Shown: positions 1-12,500 of the stretch, piece after piece | Position numbering within the stretch: position 1 is the stretch's first letter | Layout of the letters: every line of letters begins with the position of its first letter | Notes under the pieces: generated by a model | Seen by the model: only the letters and a program-made list of their open reading frames with translations | Told to the model about the DNA's origin: nothing | Databases searched by the model: none | Source of the DNA: Rhizophagus sp. LPA8_4_AMF | Taxonomy: Eukaryota; Glomeromycota; Glomeromycetes; Glomerales; Glomeraceae | Direction: 5' to 3' | Length of the DNA stretch: 53,324 nt | Assembly (NCBI GenBank): GCA_021464525.1 | Contig: JADRCO010000108.1 | Location: 1-53,324, forward strand | Program-made: the position numbers and the translations under genes

Positions 1-229
1 TATAAATTGAATATAATTTAAATATATATTAATTATAATTTAGATACTGATTTTGCGAAAATTCAATTTTCAGTATATTTTAAGTATAAAATAAGAAAAT
101 TAAGTATATTTTAAAGAAATTTAAATGTATTTTAAATATATTTTAAGTATAAAATTTTTTTATAGGGCTAAATTTAAACAAATTTGCAAAAACTCAAATG
201 TGAGTTATATCAGAGATGTCTGAGATCCT

Positions 230-1725
230 ATTATCACTACCATTATTTTCTTTACCTTTTCCTTTATCTGTTTCAATTTCTCATTTATTTTCATAATCAT
301 TTTCTTCAGTATATTTATTTTCTTTATTTGAATTATTTATATCAATCTTATCATCATCCTTCAGCATGTCCAATAACTTATCATAATCAAATAAGTCATT
401 ATCTTCTAAACTATCAGTATTGTTGAAACTCCATAACATTTGAAAGATCTTTTAATAAGTTTTTCATCAATATTATCCTATAATTCTTAATCCATGTTGT
501 AACTGTTAAATAGGAAGGTCTTTTAATCCTTCTGGCTGGAGTAAGAATATGAATGGTAGAAGACATCCAATCATTATATCATTTTTTAACCTGCAAATTA
601 TAGATAAATATTAATAAAAATCAAAGAATTTATAAATAAAACATGCTAAATTGCTAATAATAAAATATTTTAAAAAATTGCATACAATTTTTACCTTAGA
701 TTTAAAGTTTTTGTTGATTGCAATATCTAATAGTTGCAATTTAGATGTGCAACCACCTGGAATTATGACAATATTTGTATTTTTTTTACCAACTGATTTT
801 TAATAAAACTTACAATATGACCACAAAAAGAATCCAAAACCAATAAGGAACATGAATTACTAAAAAGTTTCTTGAAGTTCATATAGTTTCAATTCACTAT
901 AGCATTTTCTTTTCATTAGCTGTTAGTCCATTCTTTTTTATTAGCTTGTATATATATATCATATGGAAAATTTTCTTTTGTCACATTTTTCAATTTAAAA
1001 ATGCAAACTGCTAGATGTTTACTGCCATTAGCTATCAATTGTAAAGATAAGCGCTCATAATCTGTAATACAAATGCTGACCATTTTTACGCCTTAATGGT
1101 CTATAGTGGAAAATTACTTGGCAAATTAAACTATAGAGATGTTTCATCTATATTACTTATATATTTTAATGGATAGTCATACTGAATGCTTCTATATAAA
1201 AGATAATTCAAAAAAATGTTTTATTTTTCAATTAAATCTAGTGGTAATTATTGTGCTATGGTTATTCTGTAATATTTCCTAAAATTGTATTTTTTAAAAA
1301 ACCACTTAACCATTTGTTTAAAAATTTAAATGAAGTGATATTTAGATTATTTGCTAAAAAATTCTGACCTTTAGGTAATATGATGGCTTTTTTGGTAATC
1401 ATTTTTTGAGTAATAGGATTTTGATTCATTCTTCTTTCACTAATTCACATAAATAAATCATCTTTTAAATCTGGATATTTAGCAGATTTACCTAAATGAA
1501 GCTTAAGAACATAAAATGCAGATGCTAATAACTTAACTTTATTGTTATTCCAATCACACACTTATTTTGATTGAATATTAAAATATTTTCAGTTTCACAT
1601 TTGCTTTTTCCATTATTTTTCAAATAATACACTATCATTAATTTTTTTCTTACATTTCATTGTCACCTTTTTTTTGTGATAAGTGATTACATACTTTTGG
1701 ATTTTTTCTGTTTCTGATAACAACC
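230..1725 (-). mobile_element. Degenerate pogo/Tigger-like DNA transposon (CENP-B-type DDE transposase)
   Basis: Minus-strand translation in pieces gives a CENP-B/Tc5-type helix-turn-helix region (about 1560-1250, with AKYPDLKDDLF and FLNKWLSGF). A DDE_1 catalytic core follows. The first Asp lies in NIDETSL (codon 1146-1148), the second in LLVLDSF (832-834), and the third in IPGGCTSKLQLLDIA (725-727), a DD35D-like spacing. Next come an intron-like gap (about 697-594) and the conserved C-terminal block NDWMSSTIHILTPARR (about 580-530), then an acidic tail. Several in-frame stops and at least one frame slip in an A-run show it is dead. These motifs are characteristic of the pogo/Tigger/Jerky family. 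I could not place its terminal inverted repeats, and the 3' end may lie near or beyond the window edge. Confidence 0.85.
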
Positions 1726-1859
1726 ATTTTTACTTTGAAATAAATTCACATCACAAATAAAAGACAAAGAAAAAATAAGCATTTATATTACACAAAAATA
1801 GGAGGAACAGATAAATGTGATTTATATAATAACATATATAAAAAACCTAAAATATTATG

Positions 1860-3200
1860 AATTTATTTTTTTGAACTACCGCAGCATAATTATTAGTTTG
1901 ATTAAAGAGTACAAATGCAAAAACATAAGTAAACTACTCTAAGAATCAAAAATAAACTAATAAACTATTCGTCATTCTAAAAGAACCCCATATATGCACT
2001 GTCAGGCACTTATGTAACTATACAGGTAAACTCTTGTGAACAGGAGAATTTCTTAGTCTACCAGCCCTATAGTCTTAGTAGGTAAAGTACTAAACCCGTT
2101 TCCTGAGAGTAATCAACATTACCATATAATTAACAGCACAGAATCTAAAAATAAATTAAATTAATCCCCTTATGATTCCCACAGGATTCCTCCACTTAAC
2201 AGCAAAATGAGAAAATTAGCAAGCCTGGTTGCATCTGATGTAAATGTTATTTAGATATCCAAGACTGACAACCAATCTAAACTGTTTACTATCAGATGTG
2301 TTCGACAGTGAAGTTTAAAATGGCATAAAGAGTTGGCATGTAAGTTGTGACACAAGTAGTACACAACTGTATTTCTAAGGAGAGGTTTACACCAAGGCCA
2401 CTTATTTAGGATACATCAGAACTAACCTAATAAAATCTAAGTACCACTGCTATTAACTAATATAATTGACCCAACTGGTGATCAACAAGTGTTAGCTTAA
2501 TTTAAAACAAATTACCCAACTACAATCACCCCCCTTTTGTGAACTGATCTACAAATCCAAAAAAGTTGATACACCAAACCTCCTGATTGACAGATCTGTA
2601 TTCCAATACCCCCAGGTCCCTAAAAGAAACTGGAGAGTCTGTAATCCAAAAATGTTGGCAAAAAGAAAATTAACACATCAAAGAAAAGTTATTAATACTC
2701 TAGAAACCCAAAGAAAAACTGGAGAAAAAAGGAACTAAACACCAAGCCACCACTTCTACAACCCCTCATCTGTCAACTATAACAAGAAAAAGACCCACTT
2801 TTTGAGTAACCTTTCATCAACTGGCACTTTGCAGAATGACCTTCGCAACGCTTCCAAAAATATAATATGAACAGGAAAACCCATCATCAAAGGTATTTAA
2901 AAGCTGGCAGCCCAAATGCTAACCATACAAAACTTTTCAAAAATACAAAGAGAGCCCAGGCTTCACAGCTTTGGAAAATACATTTGGTAAGAACCGCTCC
3001 AAGTATGTAGCTCCGCCAAAACTTAGAGTAAAAGGTCCAGTCGAATCTTGAAAGATGCCTCTTAAAGTCCTTAACAGTCAAAAGCTACTTGCAAACATCC
3101 CAAGTAGAGAAAACCCAAAGTTTTTCTTCAACACTCTTCTATTGGAAAATGGTCAAACAATCAGCGGGTGAGAAGTATAGTCAATCCCTCAATATTATGA
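1860..3200. other. Less AT-rich block of unknown nature, no convincing gene
   Basis: Base composition shifts here: fewer A/T runs and purine/pyrimidine strand asymmetry (A and C rich on the plus strand) compared with both sides. The longest open frame is 64 codons on the minus strand (2887-3081) and matches nothing I recognise. Other frames are broken. The block starts just upstream of the dead pogo transposase and may be a second repeat, part of a larger non-autonomous element, or a long non-coding transcript unit. I found no terminal repeats or polymerase, integrase or transposase motifs. The identity is unresolved. Confidence 0.35.
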
Positions 3201-4670
3201 ATTTAAAGCCAATATATTTATTTATATATTCTTATATTTGCTTATTTTCAATAGCTATTTTTGTATATAATATATAAATTATCATTAAAACATATTTGCT
3301 AGGTATAATTTTCAGTTGATTTAGCAGTTTCAAATTGAATATATTAAGTCTAAAAATTACACTTTATTTGATTTTTCAATCTTAGTTATAATAATTATAT
3401 TTAATCCATCTTTTAAGAGTCAAGTCTGCTCTATCTATAAGTTGTGAAGGTTATTATTATAATTACTTAACAGTTTTGAAACTTGTATTTTTGATATTTA
3501 GAAACATGCTGACAATTCATATATTCTCTATCAACTTTTTTTCAGGATTTTTGATTGCATCTTTCAAATCGGTCTGTTATTTAACATAGGCATGAGTTAA
3601 TGATTAAAAAAAGGAAAAAATTAGAAATAACAGCCAAAAAAAGGTACGTTGACCAAATTTTATTATGACTCACTTACCAGTGACAACGGGTTGATCTATA
3701 ATAATAATACATTTTTGGATGGTTTGATGATAAAAAATAGGAAAGATAAGCATAAGATTAAATATCAGCATTATTGGCATATATGATAGTAAAGCAACGA
3801 AATTTTTGAAAAAACATCCTATATTTCTCAGGTATACATATTATTGCCGGGATTTTACCAAATCAGGTGCTTATCGGAATTTTTTGCGATATACCAAATT
3901 CATCCATTTTAAAGTGCTTAAGTTTCTTTGCAGAAACATTTGCAAGAAAGGTAAAACTTGCACTATTTATAGCTTTTTGTGCAAGTAAGTTTCACACGTT
4001 ATTCTGAAAGAGAAACTTTTATTTCTGCAGAATTATACAAATCAGTTTAGTCATCCATTAGATCATGTATCAGATATATGTCAGAACTAAAAATATAATG
4101 ACGAGTGACCATAAAATCCTTATACATGATTTAAATTCTTTAGCATAGAAACACCAACGCAATATTTCTTCTCTGTTGGGCTTTGACTGCATTTACTTCA
4201 GCATCACATGCATCCTTATAATATCTCCATTCTTCTTTTGTCTAGCAGGAACTGAACAGATTGAGATCACATAATTTAGGTGAACATTGTTTGCTGAAAT
4301 TTCAGGCATATGATTCTCTTCCTCGGATATTATCATTCTCGAATCAAACTCTGTTTATTTTTCGCTCATGTAAGACAGAGGGTGATCAAAATCCCGGCAT
4401 CCTTCGGAGGGCAATCTCCATTATACTCTTATTTTCTTTTAATAATTCTGCACCGATAACGATGTCTTCTATAATAACGGACCTTTGAAATAATTTCTTA
4501 TGCAGGATTATTTTTTTGACATTTTTGTTGTTCTATTATTTTATTTTTAATTATTTCTTGAATTTTTTTTTAATAACAGGCGGTTCTCAAAATATTAATT
4601 TGTAAAGAGCTGTTCAGAATTACTATCCAGTTCTGTAATTCATTTTAATAATAAAGTGTGTATAGGCTGT
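3201..4670. other. AT-rich spacer with short broken reading frames
   Basis: There is no supported gene. A minus-strand stretch around 4150-4250 reads openly for about 30 codons (KEEWRYYKDACDAEV...) and then stops. It has codon-like composition and may be a relic of an unidentified coding sequence. The plus-strand open frames at 3806-3988 and 4261-4488 have no recognisable family features. Confidence 0.3.
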
Positions 4671-4678
4671 ATAATAAG

Positions 4679-4764
4679 GTGGTCTGCCGTAAAATCACGT
4701 AATTCGAAATATAATAATTATTACATACCATAATATAATTACCAACTATTTACGGCAAGCCACA
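4679..4764. mobile_element. Short hairpin (MITE-like) element
   Basis: Two inverted arms frame about 55 bp of AT-only sequence. The left arm is GTGGTCTGCCGTAAA at 4679-4693, and the reverse complement of the right arm is GTGGCTTGCCGTAAA, from 4750-4764. The arms differ at only two positions. The GC-containing arms stand out from the AT-rich flanks. No transposase is present, so this would be a non-autonomous foldback or MITE copy. The target duplication is unclear and the family unknown. Confidence 0.5.
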
Positions 4765-5094
4765 CTAGTGTGTAACCAGTTTGTATAACAATATAAAAAG
4801 CAAACAACTAATTTATTAAAGTTTTATCGAATCGGGAATCGGTATTTTTTTTTTTGATTATAAAAATCGTTGATGTCAGAATATGGCTTTTTCTGTACGT
4901 TGCCACCGAAGCCATTTCTATTGAAATTCTTTAAAAAGCTCCTCCTTAATAGAATTATTTCTTATTGCAAACTTTTGGTTTGTATATAATTTATTCGATA
5001 TCTTATTTGATTTCATTTGTTACTATTAACTGAGTGTTTTATTTAGCTTTAACCGCCGTAGTGCGGAGTTTGCCCTTTCGGGTTTGCTGTAGAA

Positions 5095-6486
5095 ATGGTT
5101 TTCATTGACGGTATTAAATATGCTTGGTATATAATTTGATTCATTTTATTTATTTATTTATTTATTTTCTTACAAATCATTTTTGAGCTTATTTTATTTT
5201 TTTTTTCCCTCTAAAATAGTGCAACGTGCATTAAAGGTCATCGTTCTACTGCTTGCCAGCACTCTGACCGTGCACTTTTTGTTATCAAAAGGAAAGGTCG
5301 GCCTATAACTCAGTGTTCACATTGCCGCGAACTTCGTAAAACTCAAAAAATTCATGTGAAATGTAATTGTAACGAAAAGAAAAAGGAAGAATGTCGGTAA
5401 TTTTTTTCTGATTTAATTTATTTATTTTTATTCATATATTAATCATGAATTACCTATATTTTAATCAGCGAGCTTGTCGCAACCTCAAGCTGGTGCAGTT
5501 TTATCACAAGGAATTCCAACTGATGATGAATATCGGCCCGCTTCAAGATCTAAGACTTCAGTGGATGCATTGCTGAACCCATGTCAATGCTTAACTGGAG
5601 CAAAATGTATCTGCTGTCGTTTAGATTCATCCGATATGCAATATTCTAGCCCGACATCAGACACATCAGACACAATGAACGTTCCTTCTATAAATAATGA
5701 TAACAATAATGATTCATCTCATTTGCCCAATTCTGTATCATCAGCTCAAACTGCAATTTATACATTACCACCTATTTCTGCTAATCTAAACCATCATCAA
5801 TATATTCACGGTTATGATAATAGTGTAAAAGGCAAAAGTATCAACCCACAATTACGTTTCACGACTTCTTTGAATAATAATGGTGGAGGGTATTCAGAAC
5901 ATATTAATTCTTCTGTTGCACAAAAAAGCAGTAGTCCTTTTGCAAGTACTGCTCCATTAGAGTTAGGATATTCATATAATGATGAGAATGATACGGATTT
6001 TAAATCTTATGACCAAAGTGGAATTTTAGGTAAAGAATTTTGTCGTAGTACATCTACCGACTTAGCTAACAAAATTTATAGTTCATTTCAAAGTTGTTCT
6101 ACAAATATGACTGATAGAAGTTGTTGTGGAGGTAATAATTCGACAACAAAGATGCCCATTTGTAGATGTGGTCCAGGTTGCAAATGTTCAGGCTGTGATA
6201 CTCATGCAAAAAGAGTCAACGTTGGAAATTCTGATAATAGTTTATCATCGAGTTGTTGCTCCTCTTATCATGAGATCATTCAGCCTGAACATAAGAAAGT
6301 TAGAGATGAAGATGGTGTATTATTATGTGGTTGCGGTTGTCAAAAGTTAGATACTGAATGTGCGGATTGTTTAGAAAATTTATGTGAAGGTATGTTAATT
6401 TTGTATATAAAAAAATTTTCTCCCATACAAACTAACTCGAATCATTGTTTTTTTTTTTAAAAAAAAAAGAATATTTGTTAAATTAG
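5095..6486 (+). CDS. Copper-fist transcription factor (Mac1/Cuf1/Grisea-like)
   Basis: A nuclear copper-sensing regulator of copper and iron homeostasis genes. It has four exons, about 5095-5126, 5220-5396, 5473-6389 and 6470-6486, encoding 380 residues. Residues 1-47 form a copper-fist domain: MVFIDGIKYAC, zinc ligands C11, C14, C23 and H25, and the minor-groove motif RKGRP (35-39). Further cysteine clusters follow: NPCQCLTGAKCICC (about 105-118), CRCGPGCKCSGCDTH (300-314) and CGCGCQ plus CADC (about 355-369). The 300-314 cluster closely resembles the copper-binding CxC...CxCxxCxxH box of Mac1, Cuf1 and Grisea. The linker is Ser/Asn rich. Exon 1 is only 32 nt and its intron splits the codon of ligand C11. 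Activator versus repressor is not certain, but the C-terminal box favours a copper-repressed activator of uptake genes. The start is the family-conserved MV-F/I-GIKYAC. Confidence 0.93.
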
Positions 6487-7015
6487 GGACATTTTTTTTA
6501 TGAGATTCTCATTTATATGTAAGAGAAATTTATATTATAAAAATATCTTTTTTTTTGGTTTTTTTCCTAAAAAAAAAGTTATATACAATATTATAATTAT
6601 GTTAACAATAAATAAGCAATAGTTTAAGGTACATAAAATATTTAATATATCCATATATGTTTATCTTGAAGAGAATCGTATTTATTAAAGAAAAAAGTTC
6701 CCCCAAAAAAAGGTATTATCATGTGGTAATAATGAGGTTATTTAATTATTTTGCGTTATTATTGCCATTACACTTATTAATTTATGAGGGATTTTTGCCT
6801 GAAGCCTAATTATAATTGCATGACATTTTATTGATTTAAATAGAAAAGTATTTTAGTTTGTATTCTTGTTATGGTATAGCATCGTGATTCGGTACTTTGT
6901 CAATGAGATTATATTAGTATCAGCCATCTAATCTAAATTCACACGAACTTGCATGGTTATCATTTGTGATCCACAAAAAAAAAAATATTTTATTCAAATT
7001 ACAATATTTCAATAT
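6487..7015. other. Convergent 3' spacer
   Basis: AT-rich 3' flanks of the copper-fist gene (+) and Trm6 (-). Poly-A/T runs only. No coding or structured element was seen. Confidence 0.5.
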
Positions 7016-9221
7016 CTATTCTAATTTGATTTTTTTATTTTCTGTTTCTTTCAATTCTTCATTGATTATCATATGATTTTCACTTGTAACACTTTGTTCT
7101 AACCTTTCTATTTTTATAGGTTCGTCAATTGAATTATTGTTACAAAAATCAGATTTATTAAGCTCTTCCAAAGTATCTTTTTGTTTCATATAAGAAGGTA
7201 TTGGAGTAGGAAGAGATTCATTAATTACTATATGAGTCGCGTGCAATAAATATCCTCCGCCTCCGCTTGTTGACATTGAAGGGTGAATCCTTCCAGGCAA
7301 AACCTAAAGGTTCAATAAAGAAGTTCAGCAGATATAATAATCTAATAATATACGGCATATGATAGATAATTACTTGATATTGACGCAACCAGCTCTCGGT
7401 GATTTGTGGATTCAAAAACTTTTTGGATATCTTCATATATACACACGCATTAATCAATACCTATAATATATTTAAAAATCACAAAAAAAGAAAAAAAAAC
7501 AAAAATAAATAAAATAATAAATTATTATGACCATATTTTAACGATTTAAACCTAACCTCTTTATTTATATGATATACAATAATTGGTCTTGATCCGGATA
7601 CAAAAGGCATTAGTGTTTCTAAAATAGATTCAGGTTGGTATTGACTTGCTACTATCAATCTGTTTTAGTTGACGTAAATCGTCAGTTATTTGTTATATTT
7701 AAATATAACAAAATGAATTCATCATATAATTACCCGTCAAATTCACCTCTCCATAAAATTTCTCTTGTATCTCTTATTCGTTCATAATTTATCTTCCTTC
7801 GAAGATAATATTTTAAATCTTTTTCCGATAAAGTTGATTCATCTTGATAATTAAAAGGAGCTGGAAAATATTTTTAATTAATTTATCAATTTTGAAACAA
7901 ATATTCAGGATTGATATTTATTATTTCCTAACCTTGCATCTCCTCCTTGAATACCTGTTGCCAAGATAATGTCAATAATGAATCATGAATTTTTTTCGAA
8001 AAGTTCATATATCTCACGATATCATAATTATGATTTTCACCGTCATGAATACCAAGTACTATACCATGACCTATGTAATTTGAATCGAGGATATCAGTGT
8101 TTTTTTTTAAAACAAACGAAATAACTTTAAACAAACATACCTCCTAACCTTTCCATAACGCCTGTAATAACAAGTCCTTGCGTGTCATCCACAACAAGCA
8201 TCTTTGTATATGCTCGTACATTTGCCAAAGATAATATCTGAGATAGTGTATCTATTCTCATATCCCTAATCATAATCAATCAAATGTTAACTGAATGGAG
8301 AGTGATTTTTAATTACCAAATTTTTATATGTTAACCTTATTTTGCCAGGATTCTTGGAGAAAAAATATTCCCAAACAGAATATAATGTAGGTTTTATTGG
8401 TGTAAAAAGTCGTGAAAATCTAAAAGTATAAGGTATTAGACCTCGTGAAAATGAATTTTCGAACGAGAGTATTTCGTTACGATTTACTTTGCTTCCTTTC
8501 GTTTAATATATTTTGCTTTAGAATATTCTGTCTTTTGATCAAAGGCTGAATGACCTTCTACCATTTTTTTAATAATATCCTATCAAATATATATTATTAT
8601 AGTAAGATAAATAACGAACAAAAATAATCATAAGTTCGTGTAGGATAAATTTTTTCACCTGTCCTTCTAATCCCTGCTTTTTTAACTTCTCGATCTCTTG
8701 ATAAGACAATTTTTGTTTTGATGGATCGTCCAATATTTCTTTATTATTAGCATCCGTTTCATCTAATATATTTATTGAAAAATATAGTAAAAATGCGAAA
8801 ATAATTTTCAAAGAGTCTTGTATTATCTTACCAACTTCATAGAGTGCAACATTTTTAATAACTTTTACTTGATAATTATCATAAATTTCATAAGAATGTC
8901 CAAATGGTCGTCCTATTATACCGTTCGAATGAAAAGTCCCAAATTTTCCTAATGATACATTACTGTAATATTCACATTTAATAGAATTAATTGATTCGAA
9001 AAGTTATCATAATGAACCAAAAAGGGGATACACACTCACGTATCCTTCTGAAGTTTAACAACTTTTATATTGCCACTTGGCAATTGTATAAATATATATT
9101 GGTTATCAAGAATCAAAGAAGTATCTTGTTCTTCACGTTCTTCTTGATTCTTTTCACTTTTAATAATATTATCTTCAGTAATTCGACTTACTGCAGACAT
9201 TTTTTTCCGGATGTTGTTCAT
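7016..9221 (-). CDS. TRM6: tRNA (adenine(58)-N1)-methyltransferase non-catalytic subunit Trm6
   Basis: Trm6 (Gcd10) pairs with catalytic Trm61 in the nucleus to make m1A58 in tRNAs, including initiator tRNA-Met. The spliced product is about 490 residues from roughly eleven exons. Exon 1 (9221-9040) encodes YIFIQLPSGNIKVVKLQ. Later exons give VSLGKFGTFHSNGIIGRPFG, then DDPSKQKLSYQEIEKLKKQG, then YSKAKYIKRKEAK. An intron of about 70 bp (GTAAAT...TTTTAG near 8490-8420) leads to FTPIKPTLYSVWEYFFSKNP. The rest includes DMRIDTLSQILSLANVRAYT, MLVVDDTQGLVITGVMERLG, LIVASQYQPESILETLMPF and the terminal GRIHPSMSTSGGGGYLL, all in family order. The length matches yeast Trm6 (478 residues). The first ATG is used; an in-frame Met eight codons in (MSAVSR) is an alternative start. 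As expected for Trm6, no SAM-binding motif was seen. Confidence 0.95.
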
Positions 9222-9576
9222 TTGATAATCAAAATAATCTCACTTTTATGTCAATTTTAAATGATGTTCCGCAGCTAATTTTTTAATAAATAATATGCAA
9301 GCCAAAATAAACAATGTATATTGAAATATTTTAGTTTAAGAATCTTTTTGTTTTTAATTTAATTATTTTTTGTTGAAAACAAAAAAAAAAAAAAAATTAT
9401 TTAGTCTATGAATATAAATACATTTTTTCCCGCCCTCATTTAACTAAAATTTTTGTGAATCGAATTTTAAATAACATTAAATAAAAAAAAGATGTTCTAT
9501 AAATAAAATTAAAAGGATAGAAAAAAAAATAAAATAAAAAAAATAAATTTACAATGTTTATAATGATGATTCAATC
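9222..9576. other. Spacer between Trm6 start and DUF1765 end
   Basis: About 355 bp of AT-rich sequence with long A-runs. It presumably carries the Trm6 promoter and the 3' flank of the upstream gene. No motif could be assigned. Confidence 0.45.
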
Positions 9577-12500
9577 TCACATCAATGGAGAATTTCCAAA
9601 CCCATTTCCAAAATATTTCGGATATTCCACTGCCAAACCTGGGAATCTAACAGTCATAGGATTTGTTTCAATGTTATTGACACCATTACTATCGCCTAAA
9701 TTTCCTTTTTCAATATTTGCAATTTGTGCACACCATTCAGCATATTCTTGATTAACTGCTTCGTATTCTACAATCGCTTTTCCTGCATAAGTATGTCTAT
9801 GAGTAGCATACTGCCTTGCTGAGGGCTGTATCATTGCTTTACTTTTTATGCGTGTAGGAATTTGTGGCGTTGTTGTCGACGTAGACGATATTTGTTTTTG
9901 ATTCGATTTGTAAGAACTGGAAGATCTGTGTGATCCATTTGGAAAAATCCAACGGACAAAACACGCCGCTGTCGACATTTCTTTGCCAGATGATTGTTGT
10001 AATGCAGAGAATTCTTTAAATGACAGTCTCGACCTGCGGGTCTTGTTTGGTGGAGACGATGATAAAGTCGAAGTTGAGACAGATAAAACAGATGAAGATG
10101 AAGAAATGTTCCGAGGCTCAACTATTTGCTGATTTTGCACTTCTTCGTTATTACTACTATCGGCTTTGTTTGAATTGCCTTCAACCGTTGATTCAATAAT
10201 TGATTCAGCAGTTGGTTCAGCTAGTTTTGCTTTAAAAGCTTGTTCTACATCCCCCATGTCTCCTGTATAATTTGATAGAAATTCGTGATATAGTCGCACA
10301 TTTTCTAGACGACTTTGTAATGCGACTAAAATACTAAAAAGAGAATTTATAAATGTTTATTTACTTATTTACAATTTAAGTAAAATTAAATAAATTAAAA
10401 ATGTTTTATTCACTTACTCAATGACTATTTCTTCATTATCCTCAATAATTATACCACTGTCATTAACTTGTTCTTTTTTATCATCATGCTTTCCGACTCC
10501 ACCTCCAATTCTTCCTAAACGCCATACTAATAAACGCATATAATATATTCTGACATTTCTTGACCAATGACAAAATAATATTTCAAACATCTCGTCCAAA
10601 AGTATTTCTTTAACCAATTGTTTGAGGTAAGCGCCTTGTGACGTTAAAAGGAAAAAGTGTGTATAAATAAAGCTTATTGTTCTTAGAATGGTAATGGAAT
10701 GGTCTGATTGTTCGAGTAATAGTTTAATAAGGGAAATATAAAAAGGGATATCAAGTATGTTTATGAGATTTGGTGCAATGAATCGAGAACCTTCTGTGTT
10801 ATCTAAGTTAACTGTATGTGAAATCATGGATTCTGAAGAAATAATATTGTCCCTAATTAAAAAAAGCATAAATTATAAAAATTATGTAAGGTGTTATTAA
10901 TAGCTATTATTAACTTTGCATTACGAATCCGAAATAAATACCTATTATCCAATTCAATAATTAACGTATCAATAAAATCTAATAGACCTACAGACGGACA
11001 TTACAAATGAGTGACAATTTAAATTTTTTCCCCCAAAAAGCATAAACTATACAACCAAACAAAAATAATACTTACAAAATACACCTTCCACATCATACAT
11101 ATTTGTCTTCTTAACTACAGCTTTAATCCAAATGTTACACATTTCTTGGAAAAACCCATTGTCGACAATAGAAACCATGGTTTCAACAAAACGTCGGCCC
11201 GCCATCTCCAAAACTTTTGGTTTCCCACTATTGACGCCTATTGCACCAACAGTAACTCCACCCCCTAAAGCTACACTTCCGTTTGCTTCTGCATTAGCTA
11301 CTATACCACCGTCAATGCTAGTGTTTGTAATCGAACCCATTCCAATAGCCGTTGCATTAGGATTCATTCCATTTGATATTCCATTACCTCCTTGTATAAC
11401 ACTATTTGTATTTACGCCTCCTCTCGGATGTTCAAATTGAATCACTGTCGTGATCGTATGAATATTACGATGGATAAGAGATTCAATCTTGAGAAGGAAA
11501 AATGATGCAAGATGAATATAACCTGGTGCAGTAATATACTCAAACGGTGGAGTCGTAGTTTTGACCGATCGAGTGAAATGCGACGCGAGGTAAGATTTAA
11601 GCACAACATGATAATATTTATAGAACGAAAAGAACAATTCACTATCGTCACTCTGCCAACTTATAATGTCAAAATAAGTATAAGTAAACAAATTATTATT
11701 GGTTAAATCATTAACATAAGATGTATCCTCACCGCCTTATCCAATTACCACTCATTTCTATAGGTGGTTCACCCCAAATACGTTTTGCATTTTCAAACTG
11801 TCGCCACCATGATCTTAAATTTAAGAAGCACAAAATTTTTAAATGTTCTGGAAACAAAGCAGAAATTTTTTCGTTCTGTTCTTTCATACGTTCTGGACTG
11901 TTTTTTTTTTTGTTTTAATTTAATAAACAAATTAAATATTAAAAAAAAAACCAAAAAAAAGTCATCATCGTCACGCAATGTAAAATAAAATTTACCTAGA
12001 ATCTTCTTCACCGGCTGTCTCCTTTAGTATTCGCTTGATGTGTGATTTACTTACTGGCAATGCTTGTAATAAAGCAAATCCAACACCAGGAATTTTGAAA
12101 AAACATAAAGCTGAATAAAATAAAGATAAAAATAATAAATAAGAGCCGAGAAAATGATTAAAACAATTGCGATCTTTATAGTCATTCATTACCTAAAACA
12201 CGCGCACAAAATGAAATTACGTTCGAGTAAACGCCTTTTTGGTTAAGTCTATCAATCGCGTAATGTAAAGTTGACATTAAAGCAGCACGATATGTTATTA
12301 TGGTATTAATAGGAATTTCCATGTATGTGTCTGTAGTATCAATTTGAGGAATTGATCCTATCCGGTCTGTATAATTATAATCTTCAATTAATACATTTAT
12401 AATTAATTTTGTCTAAAATAAAATATAAATTTATAAACTTATAAACTTGCCAAAGAATTCAAACTCGTTTCTTTTAAAAATAAATTATTTGTTACTAAAA

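Noticed and set aside
184-426. 80-codon plus-strand Tyr/Phe-rich frame
   Set aside because: It is antisense to the acidic C-terminal part of the dead pogo transposase.
8420-8500. Apparent frameshift in Trm6 after YIKRKEAK
   Set aside because: It is explained by a GT-AG intron of about 70 bp; splicing restores FTPIKPTLYSVWEYFF in frame.
11132-11440. 102-codon plus-strand open frame
   Set aside because: It is a shadow of the DUF1765 exon that encodes the Gly/Asn-rich insertion.
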